Shown here: positions 1-5,073 of the stretch, in pieces
Layout: every line of letters begins with the position of its first letter
How positions within the stretch are numbered: position 1 is the first letter of the stretch
Origin: Firmicutes bacterium UBA1535
GTDB lineage: Bacteria > Bacillota > Clostridia > Tissierellales > Sedimentibacteraceae
Reading direction: 5' to 3'
NCBI GenBank assembly: GCA_002323775.1
Contig: DCPV01000168.1
Location: 754 to 5,826 of the forward strand
Length of the DNA: 5,073 nt
Translations under genes and position numbers: made by a program
Notes under the pieces: model-generated
Told to the model about the DNA's origin: nothing
Databases searched by the model: none
Seen by the model: only the letters and a program-made list of their open reading frames with translations

Positions 1-945
1 AGAAACAAGTAATGTAGCAATTGTAGAATAAAGCTGACTATATAATTCTCTGCTGGTTGGCACAATAGCTATTTTCCACCCATTACTCATCGTTGCATAT
101 CCTACAATCAGTTGCTCATTATTAATTTTATCACTAAAATATCCACTGTCTTGGTTTTCCATTAAGCTTGCTAATGCTGAATATGCTCCATTTTCAACCG
201 TTGATAAATTTTCACCATTAACATAATCAGGATGTGCAATATAATTATTCTGCTCATCTAACATAAATATGTAGCCTGTATTATATACATTGTTATTATT
301 TATTATCTGAAGTATATATTCGAAATCAAAATCTATACCAACAACACCGAAGCCTTTAGAATCAATATAAAATGGCAAAACAAACGATATAATAGTTTTA
401 TCCAGATTTGCATTATAATACGGACTCATCCATGTGGCTGTACCATTCTTTAAAGGCTCATAAAACCAACCTACATGCTCCTTATCATCAGCATCGTAAG
501 CTAGCAAGTCAGTAGGAGTTACCGCTTCCATTTTTCCGTCTCCATCAACATCAGTGTAGAACAAACCTGATGTACCATAAGTAAGCTTTGGGTCATACCT
601 AACATATGCAGATAATAGTCCTTCTATCTTTCCTAATTGGTTTATAGCTATAGTATTAATTAATCTTTCATAATCCTTAAAATAAGACATATCTTTGCTA
701 TAAAGCTTTGATTTGTCAATGCTGTTTGTAATTGCAAATTCAACATTATCAATTTTTCCCTCAACACTTCTTAAAATCCTATCTACCTCACTTACATTTT
801 GGGTAGACATAGATTTAAGCTGTGTAGCTGAACTTGTCTTAATTTCTTCGTTAAATTTAAAAATTGATACACACGACAACGATATAAAAGTTATCAAAAC
901 CATTGAAATTGTCAAACTGAAAACCTTGTTACTAATTTTTTTCAT
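1..945 (-). CDS. dCache-domain transmembrane receptor, N-terminal part (probable methyl-accepting chemotaxis protein), cut by left edge
   Basis: The frame is open from the ATG at 945 to the window edge, giving 315 residues with no stop. Residues 1-7 are short and basic (MKKISNK). Residues 8-30 are a hydrophobic membrane segment. Residues about 31-300 form an extracytoplasmic domain with double-Cache hallmarks: a helical start, YGTSGLFY near 123-130, W160-F-Y, W172-MSPYY, VLPFY near 189-193, GVVGID at 200-205, and a distal subdomain starting NVYNTGYIFMLD. A second membrane segment begins near residue 303, at the edge. In this family the N-terminus is cytoplasmic, the Cache domain binds small ligands outside, and HAMP plus a signalling domain follow. 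That output part is not visible, so a GGDEF cyclase or histidine kinase remains possible. The ATG at 945 is preferred to the in-frame ATG at 960 because GGAGAA at 953-958 precedes it at normal spacing. It has its own promoter and is separated by a terminator from the gene at 1232-2035. Confidence 0.85.
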   Translation of the reverse strand, partial: MKKISNKVFSLTISMVLITFISLSCVSIFKFNEEIKTSSATQLKSMSTQNVSEVDRILRSVEGKIDNVEFAITNSIDKSKLYSKDMSYFKDYERLINTIAINQLGKIEGLLSAYVRYDPKLTYGTSGLFYTDVDGDGKMEAVTPTDLLAYDADDKEHVGWFYEPLKNGTATWMSPYYNANLDKTIISFVLPFYIDSKGFGVVGIDFDFEYILQIINNNNVYNTGYIFMLDEQNNYIAHPDYVNGENLSTVENGAYSALASLMENQDSGYFSDKINNEQLIVGYATMSNGWKIAIVPTSRELYSQLYSTIATLLVS

Positions 946-952
946 TATGGGC

Positions 953-958
953 TTCTCC
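953..958 (-). promoter_or_regulatory. Ribosome binding site deciding the receptor start
   Basis: On the minus strand GGAGAA ends 7 nt before the ATG at 945 (GGAG core to ATG is 9 nt). The alternative in-frame ATG at 960 overlaps this site and has only AT-rich sequence before it. Translation therefore most likely starts at 945. Confidence 0.7.
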
Positions 959-1014
959 ATTCTAATAAGATAATTTATATACCACCCTTTATGCACAAAA
1001 ATATTTAATATGTA

Positions 1015-1043
1015 ATTATAGCAATTATTTACAAATAAATCAA
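1015..1043 (-). promoter_or_regulatory. Sigma-A-type promoter of the dCache receptor gene
   Basis: Reading the minus strand, TTGATT (1043-1038) is followed by a 17-nt spacer and a perfect TATAAT (1020-1015). TGC directly precedes the -10, making it an extended -10. Transcription would start near 1008 and leave a leader of about 60 nt before the ATG at 945. Vegetative consensus is TTGACA-17-TATAAT; the -35 matches at four of six positions. No sigma-D-type (flagellar) element was recognised. Confidence 0.65.
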
Positions 1044-1149
1044 TAATATTACATAATATTGCATTATAATTTTTTTGCACAACATGATATGTTTGTGTTG
1101 CTTGTCTACTGCCTTTTTCTATATTTTATAAGAAAACTGCCTAATTAAC

Positions 1150-1171
1150 GTATAAATTAAGTATAAATTAA
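1150..1171. repeat. 11-bp perfect tandem duplication
   Basis: GTATAAATTAA occurs twice head to tail (1150-1160 and 1161-1171), just beyond the terminator of the zinc-ribbon gene. It lies more than 100 bp upstream of the receptor promoter. In such AT-rich DNA it may be a simple slippage product; no function is implied. Confidence 0.6.
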
Positions 1172-1172
1172 C

Positions 1173-1201
1173 AAAAAAGAGTAGATTGATTTCTACTCTT
1201 T
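1173..1201 (-). terminator. Intrinsic terminator of the zinc-ribbon membrane protein gene
   Basis: A perfect 10-bp stem pairs 1176-1185 with 1192-1201 (AAAGAGTAGA and its complement) around a 6-nt loop. On the minus strand the stem runs into a stretch of T residues (A residues at 1173-1178 on the plus strand). It lies 31 nt past the stop codon of the gene ending at 1232. It separates that gene from the receptor gene, so the two are probably not co-transcribed. Confidence 0.8.
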
Positions 1202-1231
1202 AAATATGCTTATTTCATTGATTTTCTCTGA

Positions 1232-2035
1232 TTATTTTTTTGATTCCTCACTCGATACTAATAAATCTAATTTTCTATAATTTTCTAAAAAACTACTAAG
1301 TTTATTCTCAAGACTTTTCTTATATCCTTCAAAATTTCCTTCAGGATTAAGTGCAAAATCTGTTAAACTATCAAATGATAGATATGTTTCAATTAATATA
1401 TCGTTATACCTTTTATTATTTAATTTTTCTAGTACTTGAACATATTTTTTTGCTAAGTTCTTATGAATTTCTATCCTTTGAGTCTTTGATTTTATTTTAT
1501 AATCTTTATAAACATTATCTACTGCTTGACTAAATTCAAAAAAAGTATAATAACTTTTTGGATATTTACTACTATCACCAATAAAATTAAAATCTTTAAT
1601 AATGTAAGGATCAGTTTCAGGATCAAGGTCTTGATATATTGCATTTTTCCATACTCTTGACACTAAATAGCATATATCCTCTGATGTTTTCCCACTTTCA
1701 TTCATTATCCTTTTTATTTCAAGCAAAGTTTCCATATATTCAGCTTTTTCTTGTTTCTGCTTATCTGAATAAACTTTATAACAAAAAAATACACTGCCTA
1801 TAATGATTATTATAATTAAAGAAAATATAAGTTTTTTAAAACTTTTCTTCTTTTTAGGTTTTTGCTTTATATCCATTGAAATTACATCAGACTCTTGTTC
1901 CTGTTTTTTTATTTCTTTATCATCTATAATTTCTTCTATTATTATTTCTTTTATCTCAGGATTTCCACAATGTGGACAAAACTCTGCTTTGTCTGATATT
2001 TCTTTTCCACATTCTTTACAAGTAATTAATGCCAT
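1232..2035 (-). CDS. Zinc-ribbon domain single-pass membrane protein of unknown function
   Basis: A complete 267-residue protein. Residues 6-23 hold a zinc ribbon of the CxxC-x10-CxxC type (C6-K-E-C9, C20-P-H-C23-G), as in the many bacterial proteins beginning with a 'zinc-ribbon domain'. Residues 26-58 are an acidic and polar linker, 59-68 a lysine-rich stretch (KPKKKKSFKK), and 67-88 a strongly hydrophobic membrane helix rich in Ile. The positive flank predicts the ribbon inside the cell and residues about 90-267 outside. That outer part looks helical and charged, with many Lys, Glu, Tyr and Asn and no motif I recognise. GGGGAGG at 2044-2050, 8 nt before the ATG at 2035, makes the start secure. 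Its own promoter and terminator make it a single-gene unit. Zinc binding is inferred from the cysteines; no enzyme activity or pathway can be assigned. Confidence 0.85.
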   Translation of the reverse strand: MALITCKECGKEISDKAEFCPHCGNPEIKEIIIEEIIDDKEIKKQEQESDVISMDIKQKPKKKKSFKKLIFSLIIIIIIGSVFFCYKVYSDKQKQEKAEYMETLLEIKRIMNESGKTSEDICYLVSRVWKNAIYQDLDPETDPYIIKDFNFIGDSSKYPKSYYTFFEFSQAVDNVYKDYKIKSKTQRIEIHKNLAKKYVQVLEKLNNKRYNDILIETYLSFDSLTDFALNPEGNFEGYKKSLENKLSSFLENYRKLDLLVSSEESKK

Positions 2036-2074
2036 TTAATTTTCCTCCCCAAACTGTATATCATGGATATAAAT

Positions 2075-2103
2075 AATATATCATAATATGCAATAATTGT
2101 CAA
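2075..2103 (-). promoter_or_regulatory. Sigma-A-type promoter of the zinc-ribbon protein gene
   Basis: On the minus strand there is a perfect TTGACA (2103-2098), a 17-nt spacer and TATATT (2080-2075, five of six consensus bases). It is correctly placed about 30 nt upstream of the GGGGAGG ribosome binding site, giving a leader of roughly 30-35 nt. No operator-like repeat was noticed around it. Confidence 0.75.
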
Positions 2104-2492
2104 AATTTAATTTTTTATGGTTAATATTGCCACAATTTAATTTCATTATAGTTTAATTTTTTTAATATTTTTCTCCAAAATAATGAAATATTTAAAAATT
2201 ATATAATAAATTAGTCAATGGTATTATACCTTATACTGAAGCAAGAAGAATAGAAATAATTACCCAATTACTAAACTCACCAAAAATACAAGTTTTAATG
2301 TCAAGCCTTTTTAATAATTATTCCAGTTGGCTTTCACTATATGTCTGTTTAATTGGCTTAAGTCCTTATATGTTCTTATAAATAAATCAAAGGTATATAA
2401 CGAGAAATTATTTATTACCATATGCCTTTTATAATCTTGCACTGCTATATTTATGGTCACCTACTTTTCACTTTTTTTATACTAATACACAT
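2104..2492. other. Long AT-rich intergenic stretch with no convincing gene
   Basis: This lies between the zinc-ribbon gene promoter and the guaB terminator. Positions 2104-2200 are nearly pure A/T with recurring TTTAATTT runs. Positions 2196-2381 (plus strand) form an open frame of 61 codons without a start near its beginning or a ribosome binding site. On the minus strand, 2311-2421 is a 36-codon ORF with only a weak AAAGG before its ATG. Neither resembles a family I recognise, and they overlap, so at most one could be real. The stretch may be a decayed gene. Confidence 0.4.
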
Positions 2493-2540
2493 AAAAAACC
2501 ACCCACAATCTAATAAATTTTATCAAAAAATTGTAGGTGG
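2493..2540 (-). terminator. Intrinsic terminator of guaB
   Basis: An 11-bp stem pairs 2499-2509 with 2530-2540. On the minus strand it reads CCACCTACAAT, a 20-nt A/T loop, then ATTGTGGGTGG. The one imperfect position becomes a G-U pair in the minus-strand RNA. Six T residues follow directly (A residues at 2493-2498 on the plus strand). The G-U pair and the T tract both fit only minus-strand transcription. It is about 95 nt past the guaB stop codon. Confidence 0.85.
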
Positions 2541-2634
2541 AACTTGTAAATTATTACTATTTATTTATTTGTTTGCATATATTAAACTTTTAGATTACTA
2601 TTTTAAAGCACATTTTTATATTCAATATAAAATA

Positions 2635-4125
2635 TTATTGATTTTTCAATATTACATCGTGTGCTCCACCCTCTGTTATTGAGGTTGAGGATACTAAGCA
2701 TAATCTCGATTCGTCGTGTAATTGTTTGATTGTAAGGCATCCACAGTTGCACATTGTTGATTTTACCTTGTGGAGAGTAATTCTTAGTCCATCGTCAAGT
2801 GATCCAGCATATGGAACATATGAATCAACGCCCTCCTCAAATTGAAGTTCTTTTTTACTGCTTCCTAAATCATATCTTGCCCAGTTTCTTGCTCTATTTG
2901 CACCTTCACCCCAGTATTCTTTAACATATCCGTTACCAAGCTTGATTTTAGCTGTTGGGCTTTCATCAAATCTTGCAAAATATCTTCCCAGCATTACGAA
3001 GTCTGCTCCCATTGCAAGCGCTAGAGTCACATGGTAGTCATGTACAATTCCTCCATCAGAGCAAATAGGTATATATATACCTGTTTCTTCAAAGTATTCG
3101 TCTCTTGCAGCTGCAACTTCAAGAACTGATGAAGCCTGTCCCCTACCTATACCCTTTTGCTCACGAGTTATACAGATAGAGCCTCCGCCTATACCTATCT
3201 TAATAAAGTCAGCACCAGCGTCTGCCAAGTATCTGAAGCCTTCTCTATCTACTACATTGCCTGCTCCAACCTTTATATTGCTATCATAATTTTTTATCCA
3301 TGCAATAGTGTCTTTTTGCCACTCGCTAAAGCCCTCTGATGAGTCTATACAAAGTATATCAACTCCAGCCTCTACAAGTGCCGGAACTCTTTCATCAAAA
3401 TCTCTTGAGTTTATACCTGCGCCTACTATATAGCTTTTGTTTTTATCCAGTAATGACAATGGATGCTCCTTATCATCAGAGTAGTCCTTTCTAAATACCA
3501 TATTTACTAAGTTAAAATCCTTGTCTACTATAGGAAGTGAATTCAGCTTATGCTCCCAAATTATATCATTGGCTTCCTTTAAGCTAATTCCCTCTGTTCC
3601 TATTACAAGATTTTCAGCCTTTGTCATAAAATCATTGACTTTTTTATCAAGAGAATCTCTTGTTACCCTATAATCTCTGCTTGTTACAACCCCTGCTAAT
3701 TTCCCTTTTGGAGTTCCATCAAAAGTAATCGCCATAGTAGAATGTCCAGTTTTCTCTTTTAATTCTAAAACATCCTTCAATGTATGCTCAGGTGTAAGGT
3801 TTGAATCACTAATTACAAAGCCTGCCTTGTATCTTTTAACTCTACTAACCATTTCTGCCTGTTCTTCTATGCTCTGTGAGCCATAAATAAAAGAAATTCC
3901 TCCGTTTTTAGCCAATGCGACTGCCATATTATTGTCAGATACAGATTGCATAACAGCTGATACCATAGGAATTTTTAGACTTAAATCAGGCTTCTCGCCC
4001 TTCTTATATCTTACAACTGGTGTTTCTAAATTAACATTTTCAGGAATACAATCCTTTGTAGTCAGATTAGGAATTAACAGATACTCCCCAAATGTTCTTG
4101 ATGGTTCTTGAATAATCTTTGCCAT
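2635..4125 (-). CDS. guaB: IMP dehydrogenase (inosine-5'-monophosphate dehydrogenase)
   Basis: Catalyses NAD+-dependent oxidation of IMP to XMP, the committed step of guanine nucleotide synthesis, as a cytosolic tetramer. The 496-residue protein is complete. A (beta/alpha)8 barrel begins at the N-terminus ([10 protein letters not shown] at 11-20, VSAVMQS at 55-61) and is interrupted by two CBS domains at about 100-220. The catalytic loop is [11 protein letters not shown] (311-321) with nucleophile Cys318. SDGGI (356-360) and MLGRYFA (378-384) match the IMP phosphate-binding region. The mobile flap carries Arg417-Tyr418, the water-activating pair. [11 protein letters not shown] (431-441) and EGGAHD (485-490) complete the site, the latter near the monovalent cation. 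Most bacterial enzymes have GPGSICTTR in the loop; this one follows the Tritrichomonas foetus enzyme along nearly its whole length. AAGGAG at 4137-4142, 11 nt before the ATG, supports the start. It stands alone, without guaA beside it. Confidence 0.96.
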   Translation of the reverse strand: MAKIIQEPSRTFGEYLLIPNLTTKDCIPENVNLETPVVRYKKGEKPDLSLKIPMVSAVMQSVSDNNMAVALAKNGGISFIYGSQSIEEQAEMVSRVKRYKAGFVISDSNLTPEHTLKDVLELKEKTGHSTMAITFDGTPKGKLAGVVTSRDYRVTRDSLDKKVNDFMTKAENLVIGTEGISLKEANDIIWEHKLNSLPIVDKDFNLVNMVFRKDYSDDKEHPLSLLDKNKSYIVGAGINSRDFDERVPALVEAGVDILCIDSSEGFSEWQKDTIAWIKNYDSNIKVGAGNVVDREGFRYLADAGADFIKIGIGGGSICITREQKGIGRGQASSVLEVAAARDEYFEETGIYIPICSDGGIVHDYHVTLALAMGADFVMLGRYFARFDESPTAKIKLGNGYVKEYWGEGANRARNWARYDLGSSKKELQFEEGVDSYVPYAGSLDDGLRITLHKVKSTMCNCGCLTIKQLHDESRLCLVSSTSITEGGAHDVILKNQ

Positions 4126-4248
4126 TTTTGTAAATACTCCTTATTTTTTATTCGTTCTATAAAACTTCATATTATTTTATTATAATAAAAAGTTTTTTCA
4201 GCTATTATTCTAAATAGCATTAGTTTAATTAATAATAAATTTCCAAAT

Positions 4249-4277
4249 AGAATATCATAAATTAAAAGTAAAGTCAA
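4249..4277 (-). promoter_or_regulatory. Probable promoter of guaB
   Basis: The minus strand reads TTGACT (4277-4272, five of six), a 17-nt spacer and TATTCT (4254-4249, four of six), with TGA just before the -10 as an extended element. The leader would be about 117 nt. It contains a small 6-bp hairpin (GCTATT/AATAGC, 4201-4218) and an A/T palindrome (4175-4190), but nothing that matches a purine riboswitch core or a PurR box. Confidence 0.5.
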
Positions 4278-4410
4278 AGCACAATTTATTAATTATTTGT
4301 AATAAATTACATATTAATTATTATAATAATAAAAATTAATTTCATGAATCGAAATTTACTTTTACAATTAACAATATTATTCCATAAAATAAATTTTGTT
4401 TAGGTATCAA

Positions 4411-4444
4411 ATAAAGTGTTCACAACTCTAGGTGAACACTTTAT
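4411..4444 (-). terminator. Strong 13-bp hairpin, probable terminator of the remnant ORF at 4463-4603
   Basis: A perfect 13-bp inverted repeat (4411-4423 with 4432-4444, core AAAGTGTTCAC) encloses an 8-nt loop. It lies 18 nt past the stop of the small minus-strand ORF and well upstream of the guaB promoter. On the minus strand the stem ends ACTTTAT and continues TTTGATA, a modest T tract; on the plus strand A residues and CC follow. Minus-strand termination is therefore the better reading. A regulatory site upstream of guaB is an alternative. Confidence 0.6.
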
Positions 4445-4462
4445 AAATTCCTCAAATTAACA

Positions 4463-4603
4463 TTATAAGCTTTTACCTAATTCGTAATAATCCTTTGGAA
4501 AATCAATCCTTTTAGTATATTCTAAATTGCGGCAAGCTAATGCAGATGTACTATTTTTATGTAGACCTCCCGTAATTAATAAAATTTTCTTATTAAGCTC
4601 CAT
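4463..4603 (-). pseudogene. Remnant of a flavodoxin-family NAD(P)H oxidoreductase (N- and C-terminal ends joined)
   Basis: A 46-codon ORF. Residues 5-22 (KKILLITGGLHKNSTSAL) look like the first beta strand and FMN phosphate-binding loop of NADPH-dependent FMN reductase or flavodoxin-like proteins, which usually start KILxIxGSxRKxSxT and span about 150-250 residues. Residues 24-46, ending YTKRIDFPKDYYELGKSL, resemble the C-terminal tail seen in that family. The middle of the fold is missing, consistent with an in-frame internal deletion. A terminator-like hairpin lies 18 nt past the stop and a promoter-like pair lies upstream (4644-4673), as expected if the ends of a real gene survive. The ribosome binding site is weak (AAGATA only). 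The family match comes from motif recall, not a search. An independent small protein or chance ORF remains possible. It could not fold as a flavodoxin. Confidence 0.5.
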
Positions 4604-4643
4604 TATCTTGTAATTTTAAATTATGGTAATTATGTTTTCTATA

Positions 4644-4673
4644 ATTATAAAGTTTCAAAACAAAATTTGTAAT
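4644..4673 (-). promoter_or_regulatory. Possible promoter for the flavodoxin-family remnant
   Basis: The minus strand carries a perfect TATAAT (4649-4644) with ATTACA (4673-4668, four of six -35 bases) at an 18-nt spacing. This would give a leader of about 35 nt before the ATG at 4603. Such A/T hexamers are frequent by chance here, so support rests mainly on its position. Confidence 0.3.
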
Positions 4674-4741
4674 GATATTTTGTTAAATATAACATTTCTT
4701 GCAACAAATAATTTATATTTACTGACACTAAAATATTTTAT

Positions 4742-4770
4742 TTGTAAATTAACTAATAAAGTGTTAAACT
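4742..4770 (+). promoter_or_regulatory. Possible promoter of truA
   Basis: TTGTAA (4742-4747, four of six) is followed by a 17-nt spacer and TAAACT (4765-4770, four of six) preceded by TGT, an extended -10. Transcription would start near 4777, so the hairpin at 4781-4801 would lie at the very 5' end of the mRNA. CTGACA (4722-4727) with TAAATT (4745-4750) is a weaker alternative. Confidence 0.4.
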
Positions 4771-4780
4771 AAATTAACTT

Positions 4781-4801
4781 ATGGCTCGCATAGCGAGACA
4801 T
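4781..4801 (+). other. Small GC-rich hairpin in the truA leader
   Basis: CTCGC (4785-4789) pairs with GCGAG (4793-4797) around an ATA loop. A G-A mismatch and three further pairs (ATG with CAT) extend it. It is the only GC-rich patch in several hundred A/T-rich bases. It ends 10 nt before the ribosome binding site and no T tract follows, so it is not an intrinsic terminator. It could be a 5' mRNA stabiliser or a short dispersed palindrome. Confidence 0.5.
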
Positions 4802-4811
4802 TATATTATAT

Positions 4812-4818
4812 GTGAGGA
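4812..4818 (+). promoter_or_regulatory. Ribosome binding site deciding the truA start
   Basis: GTGAGGA precedes the ATG at 4823 with about 5 nt after the GAGG core. In-frame ATGs at 4781 (14 codons upstream) and 4838 (codon 6) lack such a site. The protein starting at 4823 begins MRNIKMLIEYEG, as expected for the family. Confidence 0.65.
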
Positions 4819-4822
4819 CAAA

Positions 4823-5073
4823 ATGCGAAATATAAAAATGCTTATTGAATATGAAGGAAGTAAATATAAAGGATGGCAAAAGCTTGGAAGTGACTCTGAC
4901 GAAACACAGGCGAAAGATATTTTAACTATTCAAGGAAAGCTTGAAAGTGTGCTTTCTATTATGGCTAATGAGGATATATCAGTAATAGGCTGCGGAAGAA
5001 CAGATGCCGGAGTTCATGCTTTGAATTATACTGCTAATTTTCATACTAACAGCAATCTATCAACTGAAAAAAT
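4823..5073 (+). CDS. truA: tRNA pseudouridine(38-40) synthase TruA, N-terminal part, cut by right edge
   Basis: TruA converts uridines 38-40 of the tRNA anticodon arm to pseudouridine, acting as a cytosolic homodimer. Eighty-three codons are visible, about a third of the usual 245-260 residues. The first beta strand (IKMLIEYEG, 4-12) and KYKGWQ (14-19) are typical. The signature GCGRTDAGVHA (56-66) carries catalytic Asp61, in the RTDAGVH motif of all TruA enzymes. Between GWQ and the conserved IQGKLE helix the loop has 16 residues (20-35, rich in Asp, Ser and Lys), longer than the roughly 7 in Escherichia coli TruA. This may mark a lineage-specific second TruA copy, which some clostridia carry. 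It is transcribed away from guaB and the remnant ORF. The start at 4823 is chosen from GTGAGGA at 4812-4818. Confidence 0.93.
   Translation, partial: MRNIKMLIEYEGSKYKGWQKLGSDSDETQAKDILTIQGKLESVLSIMANEDISVIGCGRTDAGVHALNYTANFHTNSNLSTEK

Noticed and set aside
946..960. ATG at 960 as the receptor start
   Set aside because: It has no ribosome binding site, and the GGAGAA that serves the ATG at 945 lies within it.
713..973. Plus-strand ORF of 86 codons opposite the receptor gene
   Set aside because: It is antisense to the first part of the receptor gene, which has clear dCache motifs, a ribosome binding site and a promoter. The ORF's hydrophobic composition is the complement of that coding sequence.
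1803..2039. Plus-strand ORF of 78 codons (and a 60-codon one at 1351-1533) opposite the zinc-ribbon gene
   Set aside because: Both are shadows of the minus-strand gene with Ser/Ile/Phe-rich low-complexity translation and no ribosome binding site.
2311..2421. Minus-strand ORF of 36 codons in the spacer downstream of guaB
   Set aside because: It has only a weak AAAGG before the ATG, no family resemblance, and overlaps the plus-strand open frame at 2196-2381. Chance cannot be excluded.
2422..2682. Plus-strand ORF of 86 codons, hydrophobic
   Set aside because: It runs through the guaB terminator stem and into the 3' end of guaB. There is no ribosome binding site and the composition simply reflects A/T-rich DNA.
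3157..3339. Plus-strand ORF of 60 codons inside guaB
   Set aside because: It lies fully antisense to the highly conserved IMP dehydrogenase catalytic region.
4175..4190. Perfect 16-bp A/T palindrome in the guaB leader as an operator
   Set aside because: It is made only of A and T. At this base composition about one such palindrome is expected by chance in a window of this size.
4126..4248. Purine riboswitch or PurR box controlling guaB
   Set aside because: The leader lacks the conserved purine-aptamer core and stems. The only similar string (ATTCGTTCTAT near 4150) does not contain the CGAAC/GTTCG core of PurR boxes.
4263..4364. 10-bp inverted repeat arms (TAAAAGTAAA at 4263-4272, TTTACTTTTA at 4355-4364)
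   Set aside because: The arms are 82 bp apart, A/T-rich and overlap the guaB -35 only by one end. They are too weak to claim as an element.
1..5073. CRISPR array, insertion sequence, toxin-antitoxin pair, tRNA or rRNA gene
   Set aside because: No regularly spaced repeats, transposase motifs, paired small ORFs with ribosome binding sites, or tRNA-like cloverleaf sequences were seen on either strand.

Overview
The base composition (very AT-rich), strong GGAGG-type ribosome binding sites, A/T-ending codons and compact sigma-A-like promoters point to a low-GC Gram-positive bacterium, most likely class Clostridia. The genus cannot be named from this window. It looks like ordinary chromosomal backbone: no insertion sequence, phage gene, CRISPR array, tRNA or rRNA gene was seen.

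Layout, left to right. (1) 1-945, minus strand: the N-terminal 315 residues of a membrane receptor with an extracytoplasmic double-Cache (dCache) sensor domain. Its cytoplasmic output domain lies beyond the left edge; a chemotaxis receptor is most likely. It has its own extended -10 promoter at 1015-1043. (2) 1232-2035, minus strand: an orphan single-pass membrane protein with an N-terminal four-cysteine zinc ribbon, flanked by a clear promoter (2075-2103) and an intrinsic terminator (1173-1201). (3) 2104-2634: a long, mostly non-coding AT-rich stretch with one unexplained short open frame (2196-2381, plus strand) and the terminator of the next gene (2493-2540). (4) 2635-4125, minus strand: a complete IMP dehydrogenase (guaB) with catalytic Cys318 and tandem CBS domains. 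It matches the atypical Tritrichomonas foetus-type enzyme rather than the usual bacterial type. (5) 4126-4822: a long intergenic region holding the guaB promoter (4249-4277), a strong 13-bp hairpin (4411-4444), and a 46-codon minus-strand ORF (4463-4603). That ORF reads like the two ends of a flavodoxin-fold NAD(P)H oxidoreductase joined after loss of the middle. (6) 4823-5073, plus strand: the 5' end of truA (tRNA pseudouridine synthase), cut by the right edge, with a small GC-rich hairpin in its leader.

Each minus-strand gene appears to be its own transcription unit. The two complete ones have a recognisable promoter and terminator; only the promoter of the partial receptor gene lies in the window. 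There is no evidence of a shared pathway: guaB (guanine nucleotide synthesis) and truA (tRNA modification) are housekeeping, the dCache receptor senses an external signal, and the zinc-ribbon protein has no assignable role. No new multi-gene system was found. The points most worth a second look are the protozoan-like IMP dehydrogenase, the collapsed flavodoxin-family remnant and the unassigned zinc-ribbon membrane protein.
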